This document shows positions 8,214 through 16,342 of a stretch of DNA of 64,000 nucleotides, one piece after another. Origin of the DNA: Elusimicrobiota bacterium (GTDB taxonomy: Bacteria > Elusimicrobiota > Elusimicrobia > UBA1565). Below the pieces are notes generated by a model, which worked only from the letters and a program-made list of their open reading frames with translations, did not search any database and was not told the origin of the DNA. Positions within the stretch are counted from its first letter, which is position 1. The number at the start of each line of letters is the position of its first letter. The position numbers and the translations under genes are program-made. The stretch lies in assembly GCA_003450735.1 (NCBI GenBank), contig DMEZ01000018.1:60286-124285 (forward strand), read 5' to 3'.

Positions 8214-9541
8214 CGGCTCCTCCCCAGACCCGCGGCGGCGCGCACCAGCAATCCTCCGAAGCGCTGCGTCCTCGGGTCCCAGAGGATCGGGATGGCGCCG
8301 GCGCCCCTGACCAGTTTGAACGCGGCTTCGATCTTCGCATCCATGGCTTTAGCCGCGAATCCCCCATACAGGGTCTGCCGGGGGTGCCACTCCGTCCATT
8401 TCACCGCCACCAGGCACACCGTCGAACGCCGGCCCAGGATGGCCTGCAATCGACGGATGGCGTCCGAGGTCCCCTCACAGTCGACCTCAGGCCTGGTCAG
8501 GATGAAGCATAAGGGACGGTCGGCGGCAAGGAACGGCCGGACGGACTCAACGGCATAGGTCAGTTTCTCCGGGTAGGCGGCCGGCTTGACCCTGACGAAC
8601 TCCCTGAGGACCTTGGCGATCTGGCCTCTCCCGGAGTCCGAACGGACGAGGACATCATTGGCGAAGACGCTCGCTCCGACTTTGTAGCCGCGGGAGATGA
8701 AATAGGATGTGATCGAAAGCGCGGATTCGAGGAAATATTCGAAGGGGTTCTCCTCCCGGGTCCCCACGGCGGTGGCCGGAGAGCTGTCGATGAAGAGCCA
8801 GACTGCCTTCTTGCCCTCGACCGAGTACTCATTCACCAAAGGCAACCGCGAGGCGCCCCCCGAGAGCATCTTCGCGCTGGCGCGCCAATTGACCATCCGG
8901 GCGCTGTCTCCGGGATGATACTCCCGCAGTCCATTGAGGGAGTTCGAGCGCATCCCCAGGAAGGCGATGGAGTTGTCCGGCAGCGGCGTCCTGCCGAAGG
9001 CCCTGAGCTCCTTGAACCGCTTGATGAGATGATGCCTGGGCCAGACGGAGACCTTGACGGCATCGCCCATGCCGTTCAGCGACCGGCTGAACTCGCCCCA
9101 CAGGCTTACGATCCTGATTTCAGGAGGGCCGACGAGGAACTCGCCGCGGCTCAGGGCGGCCACGCTCAGCCGATACGACCTCCTCCGCGTCCAGGGCAGG
9201 AGGAACCGCACGCGGAAATTGTTCCCGGCCTTCAGGGAGAATTCCTTCGGCAAGGGGATCTGGACGTACACCAGGCCGAGGCCCCCGCCCGATTCGACGT
9301 CGACGACGATCCGGAACTCTTCCCCGCGCGAGAGCGAGGCATGCGACAAGCGCATATCCGCCCGGACGGAGGCGAAGGCGATCGAAGCGACGTCGGCGGC
9401 TAGGACGAACGCGAAAGCCGCCGCGGCGTAGACCAGGGAGGGATTGCCCAACGACAGCCCGGCGGCCAGCAGCGCGCAAGCCAGAAACGAAGCCCCCAGG
9501 CCCGGCGCTGAGCGCAGCGCGGGCCCCTCAGACGCCTCCAT
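8210..9541 (-). CDS. DUF58 domain protein (partner of MoxR ATPase)
   Basis: About 443 residues. Two N-terminal membrane helices (about 14-48) are followed by a beta domain and then the DUF58 core: LREYHPGDSARMVNWRASAK near residue 215 is the family signature (REY-GD---IDWKASA), followed by a VWA-like part with the MIDAS-like VWLFIDSSPA. DUF58 proteins accompany MoxR ATPases in envelope and complex-assembly operons. I prefer ATG at 9541, with GGAGG 6 bases upstream inside the moxR end; GTG at 9544 is the alternative. The gene overlaps both neighbours. Confidence 0.85.
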   Translation of the reverse strand: MEASEGPALRSAPGLGASFLACALLAAGLSLGNPSLVYAAAAFAFVLAADVASIAFASVRADMRLSHASLSRGEEFRIVVDVESGGGLGLVYVQIPLPKEFSLKAGNNFRVRFLLPWTRRRSYRLSVAALSRGEFLVGPPEIRIVSLWGEFSRSLNGMGDAVKVSVWPRHHLIKRFKELRAFGRTPLPDNSIAFLGMRSNSLNGLREYHPGDSARMVNWRASAKMLSGGASRLPLVNEYSVEGKKAVWLFIDSSPATAVGTREENPFEYFLESALSITSYFISRGYKVGASVFANDVLVRSDSGRGQIAKVLREFVRVKPAAYPEKLTYAVESVRPFLAADRPLCFILTRPEVDCEGTSDAIRRLQAILGRRSTVCLVAVKWTEWHPRQTLYGGFAAKAMDAKIEAAFKLVRGAGAIPILWDPRTQRFGGLLVRAAAGLGRSR

Positions 9542-10508
9542 CACGCGCCTCCGGGCGCGTCGTCCTCTCCCGCGGGACCGGCACGCTGCCGAGGATCTCC
9601 CCGATGATCGAATGCGATCTCACGCCTTCGACCTCGAAGTCCATCTTGATCGTGACCCGGTGATTGAGGCAGTCGATGGCGCAGTACGTCACATCATCCG
9701 GGATCACGAAATCCCGGCCCTGGATGAACGCATAAGCCCGGCTGGCCTTGAGCAGGGCCAGGGACCCGCGGGGGCTCGCGCCGAGCGCGATCTTCGGATG
9801 CTCCCGCGTCGCCCGGACGATCGTCGAGATGTAATGGATGATCTCGCTTCCCACGTGGACGTTCTTTTCGATGTGCGCCTGCATGCCCGCGAGGGACTCG
9901 GCATCGAGGAGCGGCTTCAACAAGCTGGACGGATCGTCGCTCTGCCACTGGATGCGCCGCTTCAGGAGGGCGTTCTCATCCTCGATGGTCCGCGGGTAGC
10001 CCGTGGAGATGCGCATGAGGAACCTGTCGACCTGCGCTTCCGGAAGCACCCAGGTGCCCTCGAATTCGGTCGGGTTCTGGGTCGCCATCAGGAAGAACGG
10101 CCGGGCCATCTTCAGGGACTCCCCGCCGATCGTGACCTGGCGCTCTTCGCTGACTTCCAGGAGGGCGCTCAGAGTCTTGGGCGGCACGCGATTGATCTCA
10201 TCGAACAGGAAGATGTTCGTGAAGACCGGTCCCTTGACCAGCCTGAAGGACTGCGAGGACATGTCCCAGACCTCCCCTCCCAGGATGTCCGAGGGCAGCA
10301 GCTCCGCGGTCCCCTGGACCCTCTTGTAGCCCATCCCGCACAGCTGCGCGATGAGCTTCGTCAGCAGGGTCTTCCCCGTCCCGGGGACATCCTCCAGGAG
10401 GACATGCCCGTTCGCGAGGATGGCCGTCAGCAGCTTCTCGACCACGGGGCGTTTGCCCACGTAGATCGCTTCTACCCCATCGATGATCTCTTGAACGCGT
10501 TTCTTCAT
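9528..10508 (-). CDS. MoxR-family AAA+ ATPase
   Basis: A 326-residue AAA+ protein that probably acts as a chaperone for the DUF58/transglutaminase system. Visible motifs are Walker A (LEDVPGTGKTLL, about residue 36), Walker B (IFLFDEINR), sensor 1 (FLMATQNPTEFEG) and the arginine-finger region (LPEAQVDRFLMR). The C-terminal lid contains LGASPRGSLALL, typical of MoxR. I chose ATG at 10508 (MKKRVQEIID); a 15-codon extension to GTG at 10553 would run through the hairpin of the leader and looks non-coding. It is the first gene of a five-gene operon. Confidence 0.92.
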   Translation of the reverse strand: MKKRVQEIIDGVEAIYVGKRPVVEKLLTAILANGHVLLEDVPGTGKTLLTKLIAQLCGMGYKRVQGTAELLPSDILGGEVWDMSSQSFRLVKGPVFTNIFLFDEINRVPPKTLSALLEVSEERQVTIGGESLKMARPFFLMATQNPTEFEGTWVLPEAQVDRFLMRISTGYPRTIEDENALLKRRIQWQSDDPSSLLKPLLDAESLAGMQAHIEKNVHVGSEIIHYISTIVRATREHPKIALGASPRGSLALLKASRAYAFIQGRDFVIPDDVTYCAIDCLNHRVTIKMDFEVEGVRSHSIIGEILGSVPVPRERTTRPEARDGGV

Positions 10509-10515
10509 AAGCAGT

Positions 10516-10540
10516 CCCCGCCCTCCCTGAATAGGCGGGG
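10516..10540 (-). promoter_or_regulatory. GC hairpin around the ribosome-binding region of moxR
   Basis: The 7-base arms CCCCGCC and GGCGGGG enclose an 11-base loop that contains GGGAG. The 3' arm ends 7 bases before the moxR start, so folding would cover the ribosome-binding site. It could also be a weak terminator of the preceding minus-strand gene, although it has no T-run. Confidence 0.35.
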
Positions 10541-10577
10541 TATACTTTACCAAGTCTAAGGGGTTCCCGGCGGACGG

Positions 10578-11186
10578 CTAGACCGACTGCTCGACTTGGC
10601 TGGCGAAAAGGCGGGCTTCGGCTTCGACGGCCTCCAAGGTCCCCTTCTCGGAGGCCGCCGCCATCTCCTGATCGAACACGTTCCAGACGGAGAGCGCCCG
10701 GCGCACCTGGCCTTGGAGCGGCTCCTCCGGCTTGAGGAGAGCCTTCACGATGCGGAGGAGGCTCTCCTGCACGGCCCCGGCGGCCCGGGCGGCCTCGGGG
10801 CTCGGGGCCTTCTGCTGGGCGATCCAGCGCTCCCGACCGGCCTCGAGCATGTCCAGGAAGTCCTGCCCGCTCATGCGGCTGGACTTCCACCCGCGCTCTT
10901 CCCCGATGTCGTCGGCCAGCAGGGCGAGCTGGGCCGCGGCCCCGGCCGCGAAGGCCAGCTCTTCCGGGGTGGCCTTGAGGACGACCGGGCCGGCGGACGG
11001 GAGGACGGGGACGAAGAGGGTCTTGGGCGCGGCCTGGATGCTCGGCAGGAGCGGGGCGAGGGGCTGGAACGCCGGCGAGCGCAGAGGGACGGCCGGCAGG
11101 AGCGGGACAGGAAGGACCGGCATGGGCCTCAGCCTCACCTGGGCGGCGGCCGGAGAGCACAGCAGGAGGAGAATGAGGATCGGCAT
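10578..11186 (-). CDS. Secreted hypothetical protein with Pro/Leu-rich leader
   Basis: From ATG at 11186 the protein has a compact signal peptide (MPILILLLLCSPAAAQ). A Pro/Leu/Val-rich low-complexity stretch (about residues 17-65) follows, then a mainly helical domain (about 70-200) without a recognised family. An in-frame ATG at 11222 would add 12 residues; neither start has a good Shine-Dalgarno sequence. The leader style is shared with the proteins at 11321, 20015 and 49650. It lies 69 bases upstream of moxR in the same direction and may be co-transcribed with it. Confidence 0.6.
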   Translation of the reverse strand: MPILILLLLCSPAAAQVRLRPMPVLPVPLLPAVPLRSPAFQPLAPLLPSIQAAPKTLFVPVLPSAGPVVLKATPEELAFAAGAAAQLALLADDIGEERGWKSSRMSGQDFLDMLEAGRERWIAQQKAPSPEAARAAGAVQESLLRIVKALLKPEEPLQGQVRRALSVWNVFDQEMAAASEKGTLEAVEAEARLFASQVEQSV

Positions 11187-11227
11187 CGAGTCCAGGATAA
11201 CCGCTTTCACCCTGTCCCGCATGGGGG

Positions 11228-11255
11228 AATGGGCCTACTTTCGCGTGGGCCCATT
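11228..11255. repeat. AATGGGCC inverted repeat between divergent genes
   Basis: The perfect 8-base arms AATGGGCC / GGCCCATT are separated by 12 bases, in the divergent region between the secreted-protein genes. Inside, TACTT-NNNN-GTGGGCCC recurs at 53201-53217. Confidence 0.5.
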
Positions 11256-11320
11256 ACAGCGGCGGACCTGGGCCGGAATCCCCCCGACCCGCGCCCCGAT
11301 CGCGGCTATCCTGAACGCAG

Positions 11321-12481
11321 ATGATCCCGATCCTCGCGCTCCTCTGCACCGCCGCCTGGGGCCAGGTGAAGACCCTGCCCTCTCCCGTCCTTCCGACGGT
11401 CAGCGTTCCCATCGTCCCGGTCATGCCCGCTCTCTCCCCGGCCTATTCCCCTGCCCTCTCCCTCCTCCCCTCCCTCGCCTCCGTCGCGCCCCTGCCCTCG
11501 GTCTCCGCGCCGGTGTTGGCCGGCCTCTCCGCGTGGCAAACCCAGGCCGCCTCCCCGAGACCCGCCGACCCTAAGGCCCTCTGGGACGGAGCCGTGAAGA
11601 AGGCCGCGCCCGCTCTGACGCCGGTCCTGGCGCTGCCGGCCGCGCCTTGGGCCCCGCGCCTGGCCGCGCCCGCCCCAGGCCATCGCGGGGTCGGCGCCGA
11701 GACGGTGCCGGGCAGCGTCTTCGATTGGAGGCCGGTCGAAAAGTCCCCGGGGCACGGCTTCCCCCTCCTCGACCGACTCATCCGCTGGTTCTTGTCGCGC
11801 AAGAGCTCAAGCTTCAAGGACGGCTTTGAACTGCCGGGCTCCCGCCGGGAGGACGCCGGCGTGTTCCTCTACGGCGAGCGCCACACCGACAAGGCGCTCA
11901 TCGCCGAGAACATGCGCCGCCTCGCCGAGAACGTCCAGCCGGGGAAGGGGGCGCTCGTGCTGGATGAAGCCTACTTCGGCCCGCGCCTGTTCGGCCGGGA
12001 GGCCCTGGACTACCTGGAAGCCAAGGGTCTCGATCCGGATTCCCTGCCGGACGCCGTCTCCATCGAAGTGAGCGGCTGGGACGACAGGGAGATCTACGAC
12101 CGGACGCTCCACCCCTCCCTTCAGCACCACATGAACCTGCTGGACATCAACCACCACCTCTACAGCCCCGAGCGAGGCTGGGGCTACTACGCGGCCCTCG
12201 CGCGCAAGGCCCGCGAGACCTTCAAGAACTGGCTGGGGCTCCGGCGGGAAGCCATCGGGGGGCGCAACCGGGTGCTCGACGATAGCCTGAGAACGGCGCT
12301 CAAGGAGGCCGACCGCGAAGGCAAGAGCCTCCATCTCATCGCAGGCGCCGAGCACCTGCTGGAGAAGCCTTATTGGCTGGACGCCCCGCTCTTCGGGACC
12401 CGCATCCGCAAGGGCCTGCTGCGCGCGCTGGAGGGCCGGCCCTACTGGGGCGGCAAGCCCGCCGACTCCGTGCTAGAATAA
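11321..12481 (+). CDS. Secreted protein, possible ChaN/TraB-like fold
   Basis: 386 residues: signal peptide (MIPILALLCTAAWGQ), Pro/Ser/Leu-rich leader to about residue 110, then a globular domain from about 150. That domain opens with VFLYGERHTDKALIAENM and ends with LHLIAGAEHLLE, so it has a G-E-x-H near its start and an H-L-I-x-G-x-x-H near its end. This layout recalls ChaN/TraB/EreA-type proteins, but the match is weak and I do not assign a function. The next gene begins 3 bases after its stop. Confidence 0.55.
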   Translation: MIPILALLCTAAWGQVKTLPSPVLPTVSVPIVPVMPALSPAYSPALSLLPSLASVAPLPSVSAPVLAGLSAWQTQAASPRPADPKALWDGAVKKAAPALTPVLALPAAPWAPRLAAPAPGHRGVGAETVPGSVFDWRPVEKSPGHGFPLLDRLIRWFLSRKSSSFKDGFELPGSRREDAGVFLYGERHTDKALIAENMRRLAENVQPGKGALVLDEAYFGPRLFGREALDYLEAKGLDPDSLPDAVSIEVSGWDDREIYDRTLHPSLQHHMNLLDINHHLYSPERGWGYYAALARKARETFKNWLGLRREAIGGRNRVLDDSLRTALKEADREGKSLHLIAGAEHLLEKPYWLDAPLFGTRIRKGLLRALEGRPYWGGKPADSVLE

Positions 12482-12484
12482 GGC

Positions 12485-12862
12485 ATGGACGACAAGGTCG
12501 TGGAGCCCGAGCTGGTCGAGACGCCCCCGCCTCCCCCCAACACCTTCTTCCATCCGCTCAGCGGCCTGGCCATCCTCGCCATCGACTGGCTCGCCTTCGG
12601 GGCGGACCTGGTCACGGGCCACCTCGCGGTCGCCTTCATGAGCCTCGCCGCGTTCTGCGCCGCCTACTACTCGATCTGGAGCGTCCAGCGCCGCCTGCAG
12701 GGGGACTCGCCGGGGAAAGCCCGGCTGAAGGCCCTGCTGGGCGCCCTCGCCGCCGGCGTGCCGTTCCCCGTCACGGGCACCGTCGTCGGCGCGGCCATCC
12801 TCGTGCTGTCCGGCCTGCCCTCCCCCGGCGATCTACGCAAGGCCCTCTTCCGCAGGCGTTAG
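12485..12862 (+). CDS. Small membrane protein
   Basis: 125 residues with a proline-rich N-terminus, hydrophobic helices at about 25-43, 45-65 and 80-105, and a basic C-terminus (RKALFRRR). I recognise no family. It is tightly coupled to the secreted protein gene upstream and converges on the pseudokinase gene with a 4-base gap. Confidence 0.55.
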   Translation: MDDKVVEPELVETPPPPPNTFFHPLSGLAILAIDWLAFGADLVTGHLAVAFMSLAAFCAAYYSIWSVQRRLQGDSPGKARLKALLGALAAGVPFPVTGTVVGAAILVLSGLPSPGDLRKALFRRR

Positions 12863-12866
12863 CAGC

Positions 12867-15002
12867 CTAGAGCAGGGGCTTCAGCGCGCCCCAGAACTCC
12901 GACACGTCGCGCGGGCGCTTGAGCAGGTCGGGATCCTCGGCTTTTGCGAGGAGCTCCGCGACGCCGGACCCACCCGCCGGGAGCAGGCTCTTGGCGCAGG
13001 CCGCCAGGGCGGGCAGATCGACGGAGACGTCGGCGTTCCCTTTCGAGCCGAACCCGAGCACCTTCACCTGGCCGTGCCGCGTCAGCAGGATGCGCCGCGA
13101 ACTGAGCGCGCCGTGCGCGACCCCCTTGGCGTGCGCCTGCGTCAGGGCCTCGCAGACGGACCCGAGCAGATCCTTCACCGCCCCGGGCCCGAGCGGCCCT
13201 TCGCAGAGCCGGCTCTCCAAGGTCTGCCCCTCGAGCCACTCGCCGAGGACATAGAGGCCGTCGTCTTGCTCCACGACCTCGTAGATCTCCTCGATGTTCG
13301 GGTGGTTGAGGGCCGCGAGCGATTGGAGGCTCATCTTCTGGGCCGAGGTCCTGCGCGCGAAGAGGGCTCGCCCGAGAGTCGGGTCCCACGCCTTCCAGAC
13401 CCCCTCGCCCAGGGCCTCCTTCAGCTGGTACTTCCCGCCCAGCAGGCTCGACGAAGCCGCCGGCGCGGACGCTTCCTGGACGGGCGCGGCCTTCGGGACG
13501 CGCAGCTTCGTCCAGGCGATCCCCAGGATGGTCAGGCCGGCGAAGAGGGCGGCCGCCGCGAGCGGGATGCGCGCGCCGCGGCCCGAGCCGGAGACCGACT
13601 CCAGGAGCAGATAGCTGTCCTCGGCGCTCGGGTCGAAGACGGTCTCGCCGGCGGCGGCTTTCTTAACGAGCTTCCCGAAGCGGGCCTCGTCGAGCTCGGA
13701 GGCCCGGCGGAGGTCGTCGAGCATCCGTCCCTTGTCCCCGAGCTTCTCGAAGGCGAAGGCGCGCAACGCGTAAGCCTCGGCGTCCTTGGGGTCGAGGGCG
13801 ATGGCGCGGGAGGCGGCTTCGGACGCCTCGCGGTACTTGCCGCTGTGCAGGAGGGCCCACGCCAGGGCCCGCAGGGCCTCGGGGCTGTCCGGGGCGAGCT
13901 CGAGCGCCTTGCGCGCGGCGTCCTCCGCGCCGTAGAAATCCCTGAGGCGGGCGAGCGCTTTGGACTTCAGGACCTGCGCCTCGCTGTTCCTGGGCTCCTG
14001 CCGCAGAGCCTCGTCCGCCAGCTGGACGGCCTTCTTGAAGTCGCCGCTGACTAAGGAGTCCTTGGCGGCGTCCACGGTCTGCGCCGCCCTTGCCGGGTCG
14101 GCGCTCTGGCCGGCGTCCTCCTGCATGGGCGCTCCGGCCGCGCCGGCGGGGTCGACGAGAGGCCCGCCCCTCCGGGCGCCGAGGGGCGCCTCGATGCGGG
14201 CGACCGTCCCCTGGTCGCCGACGGGCTTGAGGTCGTGCGGAAGAGCCTTGGGCGTCGTCCCCTTCAGCCCGGTGTTCGGCGCCTGGGCGAGCATGGCCGG
14301 GCTCTCCGTCGGACGCAGATTCATCTTCATGGGGTCGATCTCGATGTTGTCGACCTGCCTGCCCTTCCCCACCACCGGGATCTTGACGTCGTTGCGGCCC
14401 TTCTGCGCCTCCTTGAGCTTCTCGTCCTTCTCCAGCTGGCTGAGCCGGGCATCCTCCTCGGAGGCCCGGCGCGACTGCTCGCGCATCGAGGCGGCCTGCT
14501 GAACGATCTCGTTGGCGGTGTTGAAGGTATCCGGACTGTAGTAGCTGCCGAACTTGTCCTTATGCGCCGCCTCCGAATCGACGTACTCGGTGGCGACCTG
14601 CTCGGCCTTCGCCTTGAGCTCCTCCTGCTCCTGCTTCTTCTGGTCGATCTTCTCCTGGTCGCTCGCGATGGCCTCATCCACCGCGACCTCCTTCCAGTAG
14701 TACCCGTCCTGCCGCCAGATCTTGGACTTCCCCTGGTCCTTCGCCGTCTGAGCTTCCCCCGCCGACTTCTCCGCGGCCTTGATCTCGTTCTGCCGGCTCT
14801 CGGCGGCCCACAAGGTGTAGTCGAAGTTCTGCTTGGCGCCCTGGACCTTGGTCTTGACCGGGTCCGGCGGCGGGCTGTAGGTGTTGTAGCTGTTGTAGCT
14901 ATTGTAGCTGTTGGACTGATGATGGCCGCCGCCGTGCTGCTGGGCCGGCGCCGGCGCCGCCAGCGGCAGGAGGGCCGCCGCCCACAAGAACGCCTTCCTC
15001 AT
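12867..15002 (-). CDS. TPR receptor protein with C-terminal pseudokinase
   Basis: 711 residues from ATG at 15002. In order: a signal peptide (1-21); a short SYNSYNSYNTYS repeat; a Lys/Glu-rich helical region (about 50-200); a linker; TPR repeats (about 310-440, with DFKKAVQLADEALRQEP and KYREASEAASRAIALDP); one membrane helix (about 465-487); and a Hanks-type kinase fold (about 510-711). Catalytic signatures are degenerate: HRD has become AHG (VAHGALSSRRILL), DFG has become GFG (VKVLGFGSKG), and I see no VAIK lysine. It is probably a pseudokinase in the cytoplasm with an external TPR part. The open frame extends upstream of 15002 only antisense to the next gene. Confidence 0.8.
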   Translation of the reverse strand: MRKAFLWAAALLPLAAPAPAQQHGGGHHQSNSYNSYNSYNTYSPPPDPVKTKVQGAKQNFDYTLWAAESRQNEIKAAEKSAGEAQTAKDQGKSKIWRQDGYYWKEVAVDEAIASDQEKIDQKKQEQEELKAKAEQVATEYVDSEAAHKDKFGSYYSPDTFNTANEIVQQAASMREQSRRASEEDARLSQLEKDEKLKEAQKGRNDVKIPVVGKGRQVDNIEIDPMKMNLRPTESPAMLAQAPNTGLKGTTPKALPHDLKPVGDQGTVARIEAPLGARRGGPLVDPAGAAGAPMQEDAGQSADPARAAQTVDAAKDSLVSGDFKKAVQLADEALRQEPRNSEAQVLKSKALARLRDFYGAEDAARKALELAPDSPEALRALAWALLHSGKYREASEAASRAIALDPKDAEAYALRAFAFEKLGDKGRMLDDLRRASELDEARFGKLVKKAAAGETVFDPSAEDSYLLLESVSGSGRGARIPLAAAALFAGLTILGIAWTKLRVPKAAPVQEASAPAASSSLLGGKYQLKEALGEGVWKAWDPTLGRALFARRTSAQKMSLQSLAALNHPNIEEIYEVVEQDDGLYVLGEWLEGQTLESRLCEGPLGPGAVKDLLGSVCEALTQAHAKGVAHGALSSRRILLTRHGQVKVLGFGSKGNADVSVDLPALAACAKSLLPAGGSGVAELLAKAEDPDLLKRPRDVSEFWGALKPLL

Positions 15003-15008
15003 AGGCTT

Positions 15009-15037
15009 AGTATAGTCCTCCTGCCCCGCGTTATCCA
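15009..15037 (-). promoter_or_regulatory. Candidate promoter giving a near-leaderless mRNA
   Basis: On the minus strand TGGATA (15032-15037) is followed after 17 bases by TATACT (15009-15014), only 6 bases before the ATG at 15002. If used, transcription would start at or next to the start codon. The GGAGG at the spacer end is 14 bases from the ATG, too far for normal use. Confidence 0.35.
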
Positions 15038-15089
15038 GGGGTCGAATTGGTATCATTGAGCTGTCGATCCCGTACCTGAAAGGTGAACG

Positions 15090-16145
15090 ATGAAGATCGC
15101 GATGCTGGGACTGCAGGGCGCCGGAAAGAAGACCCTCTTCAAGCTCACGACCGGAACCTCCGTGACCTCCGTGCCTCCGAAAGGGGTGCCGGGCATGTTC
15201 GAGGTGAAGGACCCGCGGGTGGACGCCCTGAGCGCCCTCTACCATCCGGAGAGGACGATCTACGCCCGCATCGACGTCGTCCTGCTGCCCGACGTCGAGA
15301 AGACCCAGGGCAAGGCCGCCTGGCTCGAGGACGTGCGCAACGTGGACGGCATCTGCTGCGTCGCGCGGGCCTTCGAGGACCCCTCCGTCTTCCACCCCGC
15401 AGGCTCCGTGGACCCCAAGCGCGACCTCGACCTGTTCTTCTCCGAGCTCCTCTTCGCCGACATCCTCCTCATGGAGCGGCGCAAGGACGCCCTCGCCTCC
15501 GAGATGCGGGCCAAGTCCACTCCGGAGAAGGTGCGCGAGCTCCAGGCGGTCGAGAAGGTCTCGGCCGAGCTCGAGGCCGGCAAGCCCTACCGGACCATCC
15601 CGCTGACCCCGCCCGAGAAGGCCGTGCTCTCCAACACCCAGTTCCTCACCGCCAAGGCGGTCGCCGGGGTCGTCAATCTGACGCAGGACCGCGACACCGC
15701 GGCCCTGAAGGCGGCGGTCGAGGCCGAGTTCGGCTCCCGCATGACCCTCTCCTTCTTCGACGCGAAGCTGGAGGCCGAGATCGCCGCGATCTCGGACGCG
15801 GCCGAGCGCAAGGAGTTCCTCTCGGGGCTCGGCATCGAGGAGCCTGCCGTGGCGAAGCTGACCCGCGCGGTCTACGACGCCCTGGGCCTCATGTCCTTCT
15901 ACACCGCGGGCGAGGACGAGGCCCGGGCCTGGACCATCCGCAAGGGCTCCACCGCGCCCCAGGCCGCCCGCGCCATCCACACCGACCTCGAGCGGGGCTT
16001 CATCCGGGCCGAGGTCATGAAGTACGACGACCTCATCGCCCTGGGCTCCGAGGCCAAGGTCAAGGAGGCGGGCAAGGCCGCGCTCAAGGGCAAGGACTAC
16101 ATCGTCGAGGACGGCGACATCCTCAACATCCGGGCCTCCACCTGA
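15090..16145 (+). CDS. ychF: YchF/OLA1-like protein with altered P-loop
   Basis: 351 residues, close to the usual length of YchF, the universally conserved ribosome-associated NTPase. The N-terminal GTPase-like domain, a helical insert and the C-terminal TGS domain (FYTAGEDEARAWTIRKGSTAPQ...HTDLERGFIRAEV) are all present. The Walker A motif reads GLQGAGKKT: the Ser/Thr that follows the lysine and binds magnesium in YchF (GKS) is Lys14 here. The position of the specificity motif reads VVNLTQD. It is therefore a diverged paralogue with possibly altered nucleotide use. It is divergent from the pseudokinase gene. Confidence 0.8.
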   Translation: MKIAMLGLQGAGKKTLFKLTTGTSVTSVPPKGVPGMFEVKDPRVDALSALYHPERTIYARIDVVLLPDVEKTQGKAAWLEDVRNVDGICCVARAFEDPSVFHPAGSVDPKRDLDLFFSELLFADILLMERRKDALASEMRAKSTPEKVRELQAVEKVSAELEAGKPYRTIPLTPPEKAVLSNTQFLTAKAVAGVVNLTQDRDTAALKAAVEAEFGSRMTLSFFDAKLEAEIAAISDAAERKEFLSGLGIEEPAVAKLTRAVYDALGLMSFYTAGEDEARAWTIRKGSTAPQAARAIHTDLERGFIRAEVMKYDDLIALGSEAKVKEAGKAALKGKDYIVEDGDILNIRAST

Positions 16146-16150
16146 CGCAC

Positions 16151-16276
16151 GGCCGACGGCGGGTCCCCTGCGCCTCGGGGACGCTCGGGCCGGCGCCCTC
16201 GCTCGGCTGCGGCCCGGCCCGATGTCTAGGCCGGGCCTCCGCGACGCCCCTCGGCGCAGGGGACCCGCCGTCGGCC
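16151..16276. repeat. 126-bp element with 24-bp perfect terminal inverted repeats
   Basis: The arms 16151-16174 and 16253-16276 are exact reverse complements (starting GGCCGACGGC and ending GCCGTCGGCC). The pairing continues inward with a few mismatches, and the centre contains GGCCCGGCCC-type palindromes. It lies between ychF and the POT gene. It could form a long GC hairpin or cruciform, act as a terminator without a T-run, or be a MITE-like repeat. I see no clear target-site duplication. Confidence 0.75.
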
Positions 16277-16342
16277 TGGGAACCCTTGCGCCGGGCGCGA
16301 CGTTAATATAACTTACACCTTGATGAGGAGGCCCTGAGCCCA

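Noticed and set aside
14880..14925. Short tandem repeat (tgtagctgt units) as a CRISPR or regulatory array
   Set aside because: It encodes the SYNSYNSYNTYS stretch of the TPR protein in frame, with no spacers.
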